Source: Cytobacillus massiliigabonensis (GTDB taxonomy: Bacteria > Bacillota > Bacilli > Bacillales > Cytobacillaceae). Taken from it: 64,000 nucleotides of DNA. Below, in pieces: positions 1-9,177 of this stretch. The DNA lies in NCBI RefSeq assembly GCF_900199725.1, contig NZ_LT904904.1:2171621-2235620 (forward strand), in the 5' to 3' direction. The translations under genes were made by a program, and so were the position numbers. Position 1 is the first letter of the stretch. Each line of letters opens with the position of its first letter. The notes below the pieces were generated by a model. The model had not been told where the DNA came from, did no database searches, and was given only the letters and a program-made list of their open reading frames with translations.

Positions 1-17
1 AAAGTTATTCAATCTAA

Positions 18-191
18 TTAAATTTGTTTTTTCATTCCACATTTGCTACATTCACGTAGAAATTTACCTTCACTCACAGTAGACTTAAAGTGACTGTTAT
101 TACAATTATCGCAGCGTCCGGCTTTTTTATCTGGTAGTTCATTATAGTCATACGTCTTTGATAAATCTAGATTCTCATAGTTATGTGTCAT
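18..191 (-). CDS. Small zinc-ribbon-like protein (57 aa)
   Basis: Reading the minus strand from the ATG at 189-191 gives a 57-residue protein with two CxxC pairs (C27-x2-C30 and C48-x2-C51), the pattern of a small treble-clef or zinc-ribbon domain that would bind one zinc. A GAGGTG ribosome binding site lies about 5 bases upstream and the frame closes with TAA. The residues between the knuckles are polar, with no membrane segment or signal peptide. I do not recognise a named family. Such proteins in bacilli are usually uncharacterised and might bind nucleic acid, which is inference only. No minus-strand partner is visible because the window begins just downstream. Confidence 0.6.
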   Translation of the reverse strand: MTHNYENLDLSKTYDYNELPDKKAGRCDNCNNSHFKSTVSEGKFLRECSKCGMKKQI

Positions 192-288
192 AATTACACC
201 TCAAATTTTCAACTCAATAGACTATAACAAATTACCACCTAAGAGACAATATCATACTAAAAATACATGCCAACCGGGGGATGATTCA

Positions 289-423
289 ATGAATTTTGAA
301 GAACAAAGAGCTAGATTTAAAGCAGATGAAGAGAGAAAAGCAACATTTAAATTGGGCTACCGAGAAGGTAATAGTTATGCAAAGGCAGAAATAAAAAAAA
401 TAAAGCTTATAGAAACCTATTAA
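289..423 (+). CDS. Hypothetical 44-aa protein, possibly a gene remnant
   Basis: A short frame from ATG to TAA encodes a highly charged, predicted helical peptide beginning MNFEEQRARFKADEE. A G-rich stretch (CGGGGG) sits about 9 bases upstream and could serve as ribosome binding site. The next in-frame sequence (424-505) continues as a plausible protein stretch after the stop, and another frame resumes near 527, so this may be the front part of a decayed gene. No family recognised. Confidence 0.3.
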   Translation: MNFEEQRARFKADEERKATFKLGYREGNSYAKAEIKKIKLIETY

Positions 424-526
424 TGGAATTTGTAGGATATGAAAAAGAGTATCTTACAACGAAGGTTGGATTTAAAAATTCAACAATCGTGAACTTATTG
501 AAATAATTTTAGAATAAAGAGAGTTA

Positions 527-619
527 TTGAAATATTTATTTGAACAATTAGACGAAAATAAGAAAGACGAATTGAAAGATAAAATAGATAGTGTAATTTA
601 TGCAACTTACCGTGAATAG
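527..619 (+). pseudogene. Possible C-terminal gene fragment
   Basis: A 30-codon open stretch beginning at a TTG and ending in TAG reads as a charged helix (LLKYLFEQLDENKK...). It has no ribosome binding site. With the stretch at 289-505 it gives the impression of one small gene broken by stops and frameshifts. Weak evidence, composition only. Confidence 0.2.
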
Positions 620-808
620 ATAAAATTTTTAATAAATCTTTTGAAAAAGGATAAAGCCATTTTTACCCTTTTTTATGGGTCCAGGACTAATTAGAGGAGG
701 ACAAAAAACAATAAATAAGGGTGAACAACTTGCTAACTGAATGGGCACAATTCGAAAGAATTATTAAGAAAGTATAAATCAACCTGATTAGAAGTTTTCG
801 TTAAGTTT

Positions 809-850
809 TAAAAAGTCGGTTCCTTAGAGTTACAGGAATTCGACTTTTTT
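809..850 (+). terminator. Intrinsic terminator hairpin
   Basis: Arms AAAAAGTCGGTTCC and GGAATTCGACTTTTT pair almost completely around an 11-base loop, and the 3' arm ends in a run of six T. It closes the degraded 289-780 segment on the plus strand, and the A-run on the other side could let it work in both directions. Confidence 0.65.
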
Positions 851-854
851 AGGT

Positions 855-950
855 TGCAATTTGCTAAGCGTATAATATATGCGTTCTGTCGGCAGGACCC
901 CCATAAGTTATTAGCACTAAGAGAAATTTCTTGTATCAAATTTTCTTAGT
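855..950. repeat. Degenerate intergenic repeat, copy A
   Basis: The segment containing CTAAGCGTATAATATATGCG, followed by GACCCCCATAAGTTATTAGC, resembles a second stretch near 12285-12375 (CTAACGTATAGTATCTGCG, then ACTACCCTAAGTAATTAC) in both sequence and order. A small hairpin (TAAGAGAAATTT / AAATTTTCTTA) follows. The two copies sit downstream of terminators at either end of the biosynthetic region. Likely an old dispersed repeat; matched by eye only. Confidence 0.4.
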
Positions 951-1343
951 AAACCATTATTTTGTATTACCAATAGGTTCATGTAAAGTTGTTGAAAAGT
1001 CATTATAAAAAACAACATTTCACAAAAATGACATATTATACCTATTATTCCTGTTATACCACAATTGATTTTATGGTATTATTTTTTCTGATTAATGCTA
1101 AAAATGTAAATATTTACAAAAGTAGAGGTCTAATTATTTTGTGTTTTTACTGTATAATGTTGCGCAAATAATTTCCATCAAAAACAATTAACTTCACTGA
1201 AACTTCTAGATCGATAAGAGCAGTTATTGTAAGGGAATACATTGGCAAACAGGCATAACTATGTGAAACACTTAAACATTTATCAATGGCATACGGAAAA
1301 TATAACTTTTCACAACAAATTCTCGAGTGGAGGGGATATCCTT
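951..1343. other. Intergenic stretch without recognisable gene
   Basis: About 390 bases of AT-rich sequence before the MutS-like gene. Short frames exist, but none has a ribosome binding site or protein-like composition. A TATAAT hexamer lies near 1153-1158 with no good -35 partner. I see no other structure. Confidence 0.5.
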
Positions 1344-3158
1344 TTGAATATGTATAATGCGGAACATGAATATCAAATACGTGAAAAGAAATATTTCGTA
1401 CAATATAAAAAGGCAAATCGGCAATGTAACATCTTAAGCAATTTGCGGCTAGTTGCATTTTTTGGGATTATTTTTGGTGGAATATTTTTTTACTTTGAAT
1501 ATCGTATTTTCGGAGGCTTGTCTTCAGCTTTCTCTTTAATTGCATTGGTCATTTTTATTATTCAACATGAAAAAGCGAGAAAAAGAAAAGAATTGGCTTT
1601 TTCCCTTGTAAGTATCAACCGGCAAGCAATTGACAGGATTAATGGAAAATGGGTTGAATTCACTGATACTGGAGAGGAATACATTGATCTAAAGCATCAG
1701 TATAGTGTTGATTTAGATATATTTGGACAGGCATCGGTATTTCAGTGGATTAATAATACCTTTACATTTCTAGGAAGAAAATTCTTGAAAAATTCCTTGA
1801 CTGAGCCGGAGAAGGACATTTTAAAAATTAGGGAGAGACAAGTTGCTATTAAAGAACTTGCAGATAAGCTTGATTGGAGACAACATTTTCTTGCAGAAGG
1901 TAGTTCCAGTAAAAATGGAAAGAACAATCCTGAGCCGTTATGTAAATGGGCAGAAAATGAAACTCAGATGTTCAGAAATATATGGTTGGTATGGGGTATA
2001 CGATTCTTATCGTTAGCTACAGTGGTATCGCTCATCTTACTATTTCTAATTGACAGTGGTTTTCTCTATATTACAGGGATATTATTACTCACTCAGTTAA
2101 TTTTATTTATTATTGGAATAAGATTCTATAAGAATACTAATAAGGTGATAGACCTGCATCATGATACAATTCTTACTTACCAAAAATTATTAAATAAAAT
2201 CGAAAGTGAGAATTTCGAATCCAAGTATCTATCAGAGCTTAAATCGAGTCTAATTGACTCGAATGGTAATTATGCTTCAAAGCAAATTAATGAATTATCT
2301 TTTATTGTTGATATGATGAGTTTCAAATATAGTCCATTGATTTATTTTTTATTCAATGTAATTTTCTTATTAGATTACCACTGCATGATTGCACTAGAAA
2401 AGTGGAAGGAGAAATCAGGCTCTAGCGTACGTAATTGGTTTATTGTAATAGGCAAGTTAGAGGAAATATCTAGTTTATCGACAATACAATACGATAATCC
2501 TAATTGGTGCAACCCACAGTTGACAATTTTAAAACAAAATCTTTCTGCAAAAAATATGGGACACCCACTTTTATTTTCAAATGACCGTGTCTGTAATGAT
2601 CTAACCCTAAAAGGCAGTGGACATGTTTTGTTGATCACAGGGTCAAATATGTCTGGAAAAAGTACGTTATTAAGGACTGTTGGTTTGAATTTGGTTTTGG
2701 CATATACAGGGGCCCCCGTTTGTGCAACTGATTTTAAGTGTTCCATAATGGACATTTATACATCTATGAGAGTAAATGATAATTTAGAAAAAAAAATCTC
2801 CTCATTTTATGCTGAACTATTAAGAATAAAAGACATTATTCAAGCAGCTAGTAGGAGCAACTCCATCCTTTTCTTATTAGATGAAATTTTTAGAGGGACA
2901 AACTCTAAAGACAGGCATATTGGAGCAACCGCGGTAATAAGAAAACTTAGTAAAATGAATGCCGTGGGACTTGTCTCGACACACGACCTTGAATTGGGTG
3001 AGTTAGAGATTGATAAAGATATAGATGTAGAGAATTGCCACTTTTCAGAAAGATATTCAAATAATCAAATAAGATTTGATTATAAATTATACCCAGGAGT
3101 GTCTAAAACTACTAATGCTCTTTACTTGATTAAGATGATTGGTATTGATGAGTTTTAA
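1344..3158 (+). CDS. Membrane-anchored MutS-family ATPase
   Basis: The C-terminal third is the MutS ATPase: Walker A GSNMSGKST (encoded near 2641-2667), Walker B region LFLLDEIFRGTN, and the conserved STHD segment. The N-terminal half lacks the mismatch-binding and connector domains of MutS1 and the Smr nuclease of MutS2. Instead it has two pairs of hydrophobic segments, roughly residues 35-75 and 215-260, so the ATPase would be membrane-tethered. MutS-related proteins of this build occur in Bacteroidetes and Firmicutes with unknown function. The frame is open to an ATG at 1242, but GTGGAGGGG at 1328-1335 places the start at TTG 1344 (or ATG 1350). Alone on its strand, 125 bases before the biosynthetic operon; membership in it is unclear. 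Confidence 0.75.
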   Translation: MNMYNAEHEYQIREKKYFVQYKKANRQCNILSNLRLVAFFGIIFGGIFFYFEYRIFGGLSSAFSLIALVIFIIQHEKARKRKELAFSLVSINRQAIDRINGKWVEFTDTGEEYIDLKHQYSVDLDIFGQASVFQWINNTFTFLGRKFLKNSLTEPEKDILKIRERQVAIKELADKLDWRQHFLAEGSSSKNGKNNPEPLCKWAENETQMFRNIWLVWGIRFLSLATVVSLILLFLIDSGFLYITGILLLTQLILFIIGIRFYKNTNKVIDLHHDTILTYQKLLNKIESENFESKYLSELKSSLIDSNGNYASKQINELSFIVDMMSFKYSPLIYFLFNVIFLLDYHCMIALEKWKEKSGSSVRNWFIVIGKLEEISSLSTIQYDNPNWCNPQLTILKQNLSAKNMGHPLLFSNDRVCNDLTLKGSGHVLLITGSNMSGKSTLLRTVGLNLVLAYTGAPVCATDFKCSIMDIYTSMRVNDNLEKKISSFYAELLRIKDIIQAASRSNSILFLLDEIFRGTNSKDRHIGATAVIRKLSKMNAVGLVSTHDLELGELEIDKDIDVENCHFSERYSNNQIRFDYKLYPGVSKTTNALYLIKMIGIDEF

Positions 3159-3283
3159 GTGATAGAACCTAAATAAATTTCTATTATTGTTGCTAAGGTA
3201 GAAAGTTAAAAATGTGCTATCAATCTTAATTGAGTTTTTATAAAATTATAAATTTACATTTTGTTTTTGAGAGGAGATTTTAT

Positions 3284-4516
3284 ATGAAGAATTCTATTAT
3301 TGAAAGTTCCACTCATACAAGAGCCAGATTAAGGATGATGTATCACTGGTTATCATCCACTGGAAATGTTAAGTTACTACCGAGAAAAACAACTGGAATG
3401 CCAAAAGATTCTGTGAAAGCTTCACTTGGTACAGAAGATAATTATGACCACCTGATTCATTTGGGTTCTTACAATTACTCAGGTCTAAATGGTCATCCGG
3501 ATATTATTGCAGAAGCAGAAAAAGCATTAAAAACATATGGAACTTCTACTAGCGGGGTTCGATTACTTAATGGGACACTCAACATACATTGCCAGTTTGA
3601 AAGAAAACTTGCCTCCTTTATTGGAACAGAAGATGCTGTAACTTTTAGTAGTGGATTAGTTGCTAATATAGCAGCCATAACAACATTATGCGATGAAGAG
3701 GATATCATTTTTTCAGACGAATTGAATCATCAGTCGATAGTGGATGGAATTAAACTTTCACAAGCAAAAATAATTAAATTTATTCATTCTAATATGGATC
3801 AATTGGAAAGTCTGTTGAAAAAAGAGCCCATTTATAAGAGAAAATTCATTGTAACTGATGGGGTTTTCAGTATGGATGGAGATATTTGCTATCTGGATCA
3901 AATTATGACATTGGCTGAAAAATACAACGCCATTGTGATCGTAGATGACGCTCACTCCATTGCATCGATTGGGAATTGTGGCAGAGGGACAGCATCACAT
4001 TTTAAATTGTCTAAATTGCCTGATGTGATTACAGGAAGTTTAAGTAAGGGTCTTCCGGGTTTAGGTGGTTATATAGCCGGCTCAAAAGAACTGATGAATT
4101 TATTTCGATATGGATCCAATCCTTACATTTTTTCAGCATCCCTGCCTGCACCCATTGTGGCAGGCCTTTTGAAGGGGATTGAAATTCTTGAGGATTCACC
4201 TAGTATCATGGAAAATTTGCATAGAAATGAGCATTTGCTTCGTGATGGTTTAAGAAAAATTGGTTTAAATACAATGAAATCCAATTCTCCTATTATACCA
4301 ATATTGATAGGCGATCGTTCTTTGACTTTTCAATTTGCGGAATTACTTCATAAAGAAGGTATCTATGTAAATCCAATCATTTTCCCGGCAGTCCCTCTTT
4401 CTAAATCTCGGTTACGATTAAATGCATCTTCAGCTTTAAGTGAAGAGCAAATCCATTTCTCGTTGGAAAAGTTTGAAAAGGTTGCTCGAGCTTTAAATAT
4501 ATGCAATGCGTATTGA
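3284..4516 (+). CDS. PLP-dependent alpha-oxoamine synthase family enzyme
   Basis: Fold-type I PLP enzyme of about 410 residues in the family of 8-amino-7-oxononanoate synthase, 2-amino-3-ketobutyrate CoA ligase and CqsA. Members condense an amino acid with an acyl-CoA and lose CO2, giving an alpha-aminoketone. Visible marks are GTSTSGVRLLNGT, the DDAHS aspartate-histidine motif that contacts PLP, and the Schiff-base lysine in GSLSKGLPGLGGY. The start is ATG 3284, just after GAGAGGAGA; the frame also runs upstream to 3230 but without a ribosome binding site. It is the first gene of a tight same-strand group, 12 bases before the ATP-grasp-like gene. No biotin, threonine or heme genes are near, so a secondary-metabolite role is likelier than primary metabolism (inference). 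Substrates cannot be told from sequence. Confidence 0.85.
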   Translation: MKNSIIESSTHTRARLRMMYHWLSSTGNVKLLPRKTTGMPKDSVKASLGTEDNYDHLIHLGSYNYSGLNGHPDIIAEAEKALKTYGTSTSGVRLLNGTLNIHCQFERKLASFIGTEDAVTFSSGLVANIAAITTLCDEEDIIFSDELNHQSIVDGIKLSQAKIIKFIHSNMDQLESLLKKEPIYKRKFIVTDGVFSMDGDICYLDQIMTLAEKYNAIVIVDDAHSIASIGNCGRGTASHFKLSKLPDVITGSLSKGLPGLGGYIAGSKELMNLFRYGSNPYIFSASLPAPIVAGLLKGIEILEDSPSIMENLHRNEHLLRDGLRKIGLNTMKSNSPIIPILIGDRSLTFQFAELLHKEGIYVNPIIFPAVPLSKSRLRLNASSALSEEQIHFSLEKFEKVARALNICNAY

Positions 4517-4528
4517 GGGAGATAACGA

Positions 4529-5848
4529 ATGAACAATATAAAAACACGATATAAGAAATTCAGAACAAGTCTGGACTGTCTAGGAACATACTTTCTAGAT
4601 GATGATATTGCACTTAATTTTTTTGAAATGCAGGGTACTAAATTAAAAAAATGGCAGGAGGATATTGCAAAGATATTAAAAATGGCTAGACGAATTTCCA
4701 TTGCCAATATAGAAAAACGAAAAGATCTTCCACACTCTCACCGAGAAATTTCTAAGTTATATAATGAATCGCTTAATTTACCTTTTATTGCAAGGCCAGA
4801 TATGATTTTTGAAAACGGTCAACCCAAGATCATTGAGCTTAATTATGATTCTTCTGCGATTGAAGGCTTTTATGAAATAGACTATTTACAGAATCAAATA
4901 TTACAAATGCAGGAAGAAAATAATACAGAATATATGTTAATGGATGGGAAGAAGGGGTTTGTAAAATTTGTAAAAGAGATTTTTAGGAAGTATATACCAG
5001 TTAGTGATACATCGCCAAAAATGGCAATTATGATATATGCTGATATGAATCGATACGATAAAGATATTGCGCAAGAAACAGCAAACTGGATTAATCAAAA
5101 TTCTGACATTCAATGTTTTATAAGGATTCATGAAACCCTTTGGGACAATAACGGTGTTGTTACTGATGGGGAAAACGAGTTTCACCTATTGTATATGTAT
5201 TCCACTTTGAAAGATATGCCAAGTAAAACCAGACATCTTGAGGAACTTTTGGTAAGAATACGAAATTCAAAAACTATAGTTCTTTCTGATATTAAAGATG
5301 TCGTTGTTGATTGTAAAGTTGCCCTAGCATATCTCTACGAAGCAGCAAATTCGCCTAATTCTAGTTTTTCAGAAGCTGAAAGAAAAATAGTCTGTGATTA
5401 TATACCTTGGACTTTTATTACAAGTAAAAATAAAAAGGTTATATTCAAAAATGAAGCTTATGATCTCATCGATTTATTGACTTTGAAGCAGGAACAGTTT
5501 GTTTTGAAAAAAAGCAATTCGTTTTATGCAAAGGATGTTATAACAGGTTTTAATACAAATAAACGTGAATGGGTTAATTACATAGAACATATTGTAAGTT
5601 CTAACAGTGAAATGTGGGTTGCACAGCAATTTATTAATTCTGATTATTATGACTTTCGATATTACAACCCAGTACTGAATGATTTATATAAAGTACCTAG
5701 ACGTTTTGTCATCAGTCCGTATTTTTTCGGGTCCAATATTATTAATTTTCTAATTAGGGTGGAAAAAGATACAGAATCACCAACTTTAGGCAGATTGACC
5801 GATGGAAATATGGGTGTTGCGTTTGTAAATATAAATCCGCCATATTGA
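4529..5848 (+). CDS. Putative circularly permuted ATP-grasp carboxylate-amine ligase
   Basis: A 439-residue cytoplasmic protein. The segment PKIIELNYDSSAIEG around residue 110 resembles the metal- and substrate-binding strand of glutathionylspermidine-synthase-like and other permuted ATP-grasp ligases, where a following Asn/Asp coordinates magnesium. Near residue 325, EQFVLKKSNSFYAKDVITG resembles the nucleotide-binding lysine strand and glycine loop of the same fold. Such enzymes form amide bonds from a carboxylate (as acyl phosphate) and an amine. It starts at ATG 4529 after GAGGGAGA, 12 bases behind the oxoamine synthase, so co-translation is likely. The assignment rests on remembered motif patterns. 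It would give the operon an amide-bond-forming step. Confidence 0.55.
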   Translation: MNNIKTRYKKFRTSLDCLGTYFLDDDIALNFFEMQGTKLKKWQEDIAKILKMARRISIANIEKRKDLPHSHREISKLYNESLNLPFIARPDMIFENGQPKIIELNYDSSAIEGFYEIDYLQNQILQMQEENNTEYMLMDGKKGFVKFVKEIFRKYIPVSDTSPKMAIMIYADMNRYDKDIAQETANWINQNSDIQCFIRIHETLWDNNGVVTDGENEFHLLYMYSTLKDMPSKTRHLEELLVRIRNSKTIVLSDIKDVVVDCKVALAYLYEAANSPNSSFSEAERKIVCDYIPWTFITSKNKKVIFKNEAYDLIDLLTLKQEQFVLKKSNSFYAKDVITGFNTNKREWVNYIEHIVSSNSEMWVAQQFINSDYYDFRYYNPVLNDLYKVPRRFVISPYFFGSNIINFLIRVEKDTESPTLGRLTDGNMGVAFVNINPPY

Positions 5849-6083
5849 TATTAAAAATTAATTTAAAGTTAGAAGCTTATCTTAGCATAATAGTAATTTA
5901 TTTAATACAAAGAAATAGGGAAATGGAAATAACTTTAAATAATAGAGTGACAATCTCATCAGTTTTGGGCCTCCATCCTCCCTGATGGCAGCCTTAGACC
6001 CGCAGAGTGAATTTTAGTGTCTTCGATTCAGTTGGAAACTCTACTAAAAGAGCATTTACTACTAATATGTGAGGAGGTAGAAC
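5849..6083 (+). promoter_or_regulatory. Intergenic segment with small hairpin and strong RBS before radical SAM gene
   Basis: The 235 bases before the radical SAM gene are less AT-rich in the middle (about 5965-6005) than their surroundings. They contain a hairpin, CCATC / GATGG (5973-5988), inside a looser GGGCC...GACCC pairing. No U-run follows, so it is not a normal terminator. GAGGAGG before ATG 6084 is a strong ribosome binding site. An mRNA-processing or regulatory element is possible; no known riboswitch class is recognised. Confidence 0.3.
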
Positions 6084-8405
6084 ATGGAGTGTTTAGTACT
6101 AAGCTCGTTTGAATATTTTCCCACGCAACCACCAATAAACACACCATTTATTACAGCATTTCTGAAAAAAAATGGAATTAATAGCACACAGTTAGATATG
6201 AATATAGAAGTATGGGATTATTTATTGAGTCCTGGTTTCATTAAGGAACTCACTTATAATTCAGGTTATTCGAAATACTGTGATGAGCTAAATGTGCCAA
6301 ATATGAACTTTGAAGAATTCAATTACAAAAAAAATTATTTATTGAGTTCTATCGATACAATCAAAAGCTATTATCGGAACAAGGAGATTTTTTACGATAC
6401 CTACGCATTGGCATGGGCTAATGAACGTATTAGAGAATTTAAATATCTTTTCTATTATTCTTATGGAATTCTAGTGGACAATCTGAAAACCACTTATTCT
6501 TTTGATAATGAACTGCATTTTTCATTCAGCGGAATGGATAATTTTTCGTCCGATAACCAGAGTAATCCTTTTATTAGAATTTTCGAAAATATACTTTCTG
6601 CTAAATTGAAAGATTCTGCACCACCAGTAATTTTGATTGAAGCATTATATGCCGTGCAGTTCCCACATTTGGCCACTCTGACAAAAGTACTAAAAAGACT
6701 ATATCCTAACAGCCATATTTGTTTCTCTGGATTTGGATTTGACCAATTGGTTTTTGCTCGGATCAAGCATAGTTTAAAAAACAACCATCTTTCATTCTTA
6801 GGCTTTGACAGTATTTTTATGGTTAGAAATGATCATGCCCTTTTGTCATTGGTTAATCACATATTAAATGGTAAAGAAATTAACACCATTCAAAGTCTAG
6901 CTGTAAATTGTCAATCAACAGACAACATTATAAACGAAAAGCCATTGTATGAACAGTATACAAAACAATCGGTTCTTCCAGATTATGAGGATATAGAATT
7001 TAATCGTTATTTTTCTCCACACCGGGTCATCATTGAGAGATATTCCAACCGATGTTACTGGTATAAGTGCAATTATTGCTCAATCAATGCGTTTAAAGGG
7101 CGTAATGTATCTCTCACAAAAGATGAATTTTTGCTAAGAATAAATACTTATTATGAAAAATATGAGGTTAATCATATATTCTTGTTGGATGAAGCAGCTA
7201 CTCCTGATCAGGCTAGAGAAATTGCAGAAAGCTTTGGAGAAAGCCCTTATGAATTTATATGGTCTCTTCGAACGCGTATTGACAAGGGGTTGGATAAGGA
7301 AACTCTGCAGTTAATGTATGACTCAGGGTGCCGAGAATTGTGGATGGGTTTAGAAAGCCCGAGTCCTACAGTATTGAATTTAATGAATAAAACTAAAGAT
7401 CCTGTAGACTATGTTAATCAGGTAAGAAGAATTATTCAAATGGCATCAGAAATTGGCATTGGTCTGCATTTTTGCCTATTATTCGGTTTCCCAGGTGAAA
7501 CTATAGATGATCATGAAATTACACTGAATTTCTTTAAAGATGAATATAAACCATTAAAAAGAATTCCATGTTTTATTTCCTTCAATGTATTTTTTTTAAC
7601 ACCATTTTCTAAGGTTTGGAAAGAGCCGGAATTCTATAATATTAAGATAACCGATGTTTCTGAGGATAGATGTTGTATGGATGATATTGAATTTTCCGTA
7701 TCCAATCAAACCGCTTTGGAAAGGGAAAAATATTTTGAAAGTATTAACAATACTATACTGGAAATATCAAATATTTTGTCGCCAAATAAGAAATATTTAA
7801 ATCTTTGGGAATCTATTACCGATAGTTGCCTGGAACTTTTATTCAAAGAGCATTTTCAAACAGGTAGTCCATTTTTTGATTATCAATTGGATAAAGGAAA
7901 AGTAGCTGAATGTTACGAGCAATTCAATATTACATTTGTGGATAACGAATCTGTTGTAAATCATTGGTCAGAAATAGAAATGGCATTTCAGACCGCTTTT
8001 GAAAATAGTGAGTTTATAGATAGTTTTACAGTTTCTCGTCCGGCAGAACACTCATTGTTGGGTGCTACTGGAAAATTAGGACGTGTCTATGAGCATATTT
8101 TAGCAAAATCTGACGATGGAAAAATAATTGGCGGTCTTTTCTGTATACCAAAAAACAGAAAGCAAGGAGAATTCATTTGTGATTTAGGTTGGTTTTTCAC
8201 CTCCCCTGACATCTCCCACATTAACCGGATAAAGGTTGGTGACAAAATCATGGAGCTGGTACATGAGCGTTTGAAGGATAGGGGCTTTACCCATGTGATT
8301 ACTGAAATGGGGACACAGAGTGGTGCGAATTATATGGCCAGAAGATTTAATTATGTACATGAACCTGTGGAGGGGAAAATAAATAGATGGATGAAAGTGC
8401 TATAA
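6084..8405 (+). CDS. B12-binding-type radical SAM protein fused to a GNAT domain
   Basis: A 773-residue fusion. Residues 1-300 have the layout of the cobalamin-binding region of class B radical SAM proteins, though the classic DxHxxG motif is not clear. The radical SAM core starts near 310 with cysteines in the order C-YWYK-C-NY-C, i.e. CX4CX2C rather than textbook CX3CX2C, binding the [4Fe-4S] cluster and SAM. Later core marks include WMGLESPS and LLFGFPGET. From about residue 640 the sequence changes to a GNAT acyltransferase-like domain (IGGLFCIP, then GDKIMELVHERL, then MARRFNY). Class B enzymes methylate or rearrange unactivated carbons. The start is ATG 6084 after GAGGAGG. Its 3' end overlaps the next GNAT gene by 19 bases, showing coupling. 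Confidence 0.8.
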   Translation: MECLVLSSFEYFPTQPPINTPFITAFLKKNGINSTQLDMNIEVWDYLLSPGFIKELTYNSGYSKYCDELNVPNMNFEEFNYKKNYLLSSIDTIKSYYRNKEIFYDTYALAWANERIREFKYLFYYSYGILVDNLKTTYSFDNELHFSFSGMDNFSSDNQSNPFIRIFENILSAKLKDSAPPVILIEALYAVQFPHLATLTKVLKRLYPNSHICFSGFGFDQLVFARIKHSLKNNHLSFLGFDSIFMVRNDHALLSLVNHILNGKEINTIQSLAVNCQSTDNIINEKPLYEQYTKQSVLPDYEDIEFNRYFSPHRVIIERYSNRCYWYKCNYCSINAFKGRNVSLTKDEFLLRINTYYEKYEVNHIFLLDEAATPDQAREIAESFGESPYEFIWSLRTRIDKGLDKETLQLMYDSGCRELWMGLESPSPTVLNLMNKTKDPVDYVNQVRRIIQMASEIGIGLHFCLLFGFPGETIDDHEITLNFFKDEYKPLKRIPCFISFNVFFLTPFSKVWKEPEFYNIKITDVSEDRCCMDDIEFSVSNQTALEREKYFESINNTILEISNILSPNKKYLNLWESITDSCLELLFKEHFQTGSPFFDYQLDKGKVAECYEQFNITFVDNESVVNHWSEIEMAFQTAFENSEFIDSFTVSRPAEHSLLGATGKLGRVYEHILAKSDDGKIIGGLFCIPKNRKQGEFICDLGWFFTSPDISHINRIKVGDKIMELVHERLKDRGFTHVITEMGTQSGANYMARRFNYVHEPVEGKINRWMKVL

Positions 8406-9127
8406 AATGGATTCTAGTCCTATTGTTTTTAATGATTTTATCTTTACTATCTATTTACCTTGTCTTGAGTCATAGGGGAAAACGTAGACACTTAATAAAT
8501 ATGCTTTTAGAAGCAGCTGATCAAATTCCAGTCCATCATCCAGAGTTTATTTTAAAAGCTGTAGAGAATCAAAAGGAATTAAGAAAAATTGTAGAAATGG
8601 ACAGAGAATCCTATCAGGACATCACAATGGAGTTTGAGAAGTATCTAGCATTATGGAGGAGATATCCTGACGGCATCAATATACTAATCTGTCAAAATGA
8701 AATTATCGGTATCTTTAGTATATGGCCAGTAAAAAGAAGGATATATAAAAAACTTGCAGAGGGCACTATTACTGAAGAGAATGTGCGGTTGGGTGACATT
8801 CCCAACATCAAGAATAATGGACTTTGTTCAACATGGTACTTTTCAACCATTCAAATCATAGACACCTATCGTCATAGTGGTATTGTATACGATCTGTTCA
8901 GAAGAACGATAAAAAAATGGTTTACATCAAGTAAGGTGGTTTTTCCGATAAAAATCTGTTCTATGGCTTATTCTGATTCGGGAGAATACCTGTTAAAAAA
9001 AACAGGGTTTGTTAAGGTTAGGGACAAGGAGGAAAGTAACTCCATGATGTCAACATATCAAATAATATTGAATACAAAAGATGAGGCTATAAAATTTGTT
9101 AATGATGTCACTTCATCAATAAACTAA
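8387..9127 (+). CDS. Membrane-anchored GNAT-like acyltransferase
   Basis: A 246-residue protein with one N-terminal hydrophobic helix (about residues 7-28) followed by basic residues, predicting a cytoplasmic domain on the inner face. The soluble part has GNAT-like features: an acceptor strand (INILICQNEIIGIFSIWP), a central strand (WYFSTIQIIDTYRHSG) where acyl-CoA would bind, and a final LLKKTGFVKV. The pyrophosphate-binding loop is not canonical, so activity is uncertain. ATG 8387 lies inside the end of the radical SAM gene, preceded by GTGGAGGGG. The upstream gene already ends in a GNAT domain, so the operon carries two. The anchor suggests a product made or exported at the membrane. Confidence 0.6.
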   Translation: MDESAIKWILVLLFLMILSLLSIYLVLSHRGKRRHLINMLLEAADQIPVHHPEFILKAVENQKELRKIVEMDRESYQDITMEFEKYLALWRRYPDGINILICQNEIIGIFSIWPVKRRIYKKLAEGTITEENVRLGDIPNIKNNGLCSTWYFSTIQIIDTYRHSGIVYDLFRRTIKKWFTSSKVVFPIKICSMAYSDSGEYLLKKTGFVKVRDKEESNSMMSTYQIILNTKDEAIKFVNDVTSSIN

Positions 9128-9177
9128 AATAAAAAATACTCGTTAATTCTATATCAAACAGAGGAGGGGTGAGGTTT

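Noticed and set aside
721..777. 18-residue peptide frame from GTG 721
   Set aside because: Too short, ribosome binding site too far (about 25 bases), and inside degraded DNA.
989..1171. 60-residue plus-strand frame
   Set aside because: No ribosome binding site, and its tyrosine/isoleucine-rich composition is what random AT-rich DNA gives.
5930..6083. Cobalamin riboswitch before the radical SAM gene
   Set aside because: The B12-box and paired core are not recognisable; only a small hairpin is seen.
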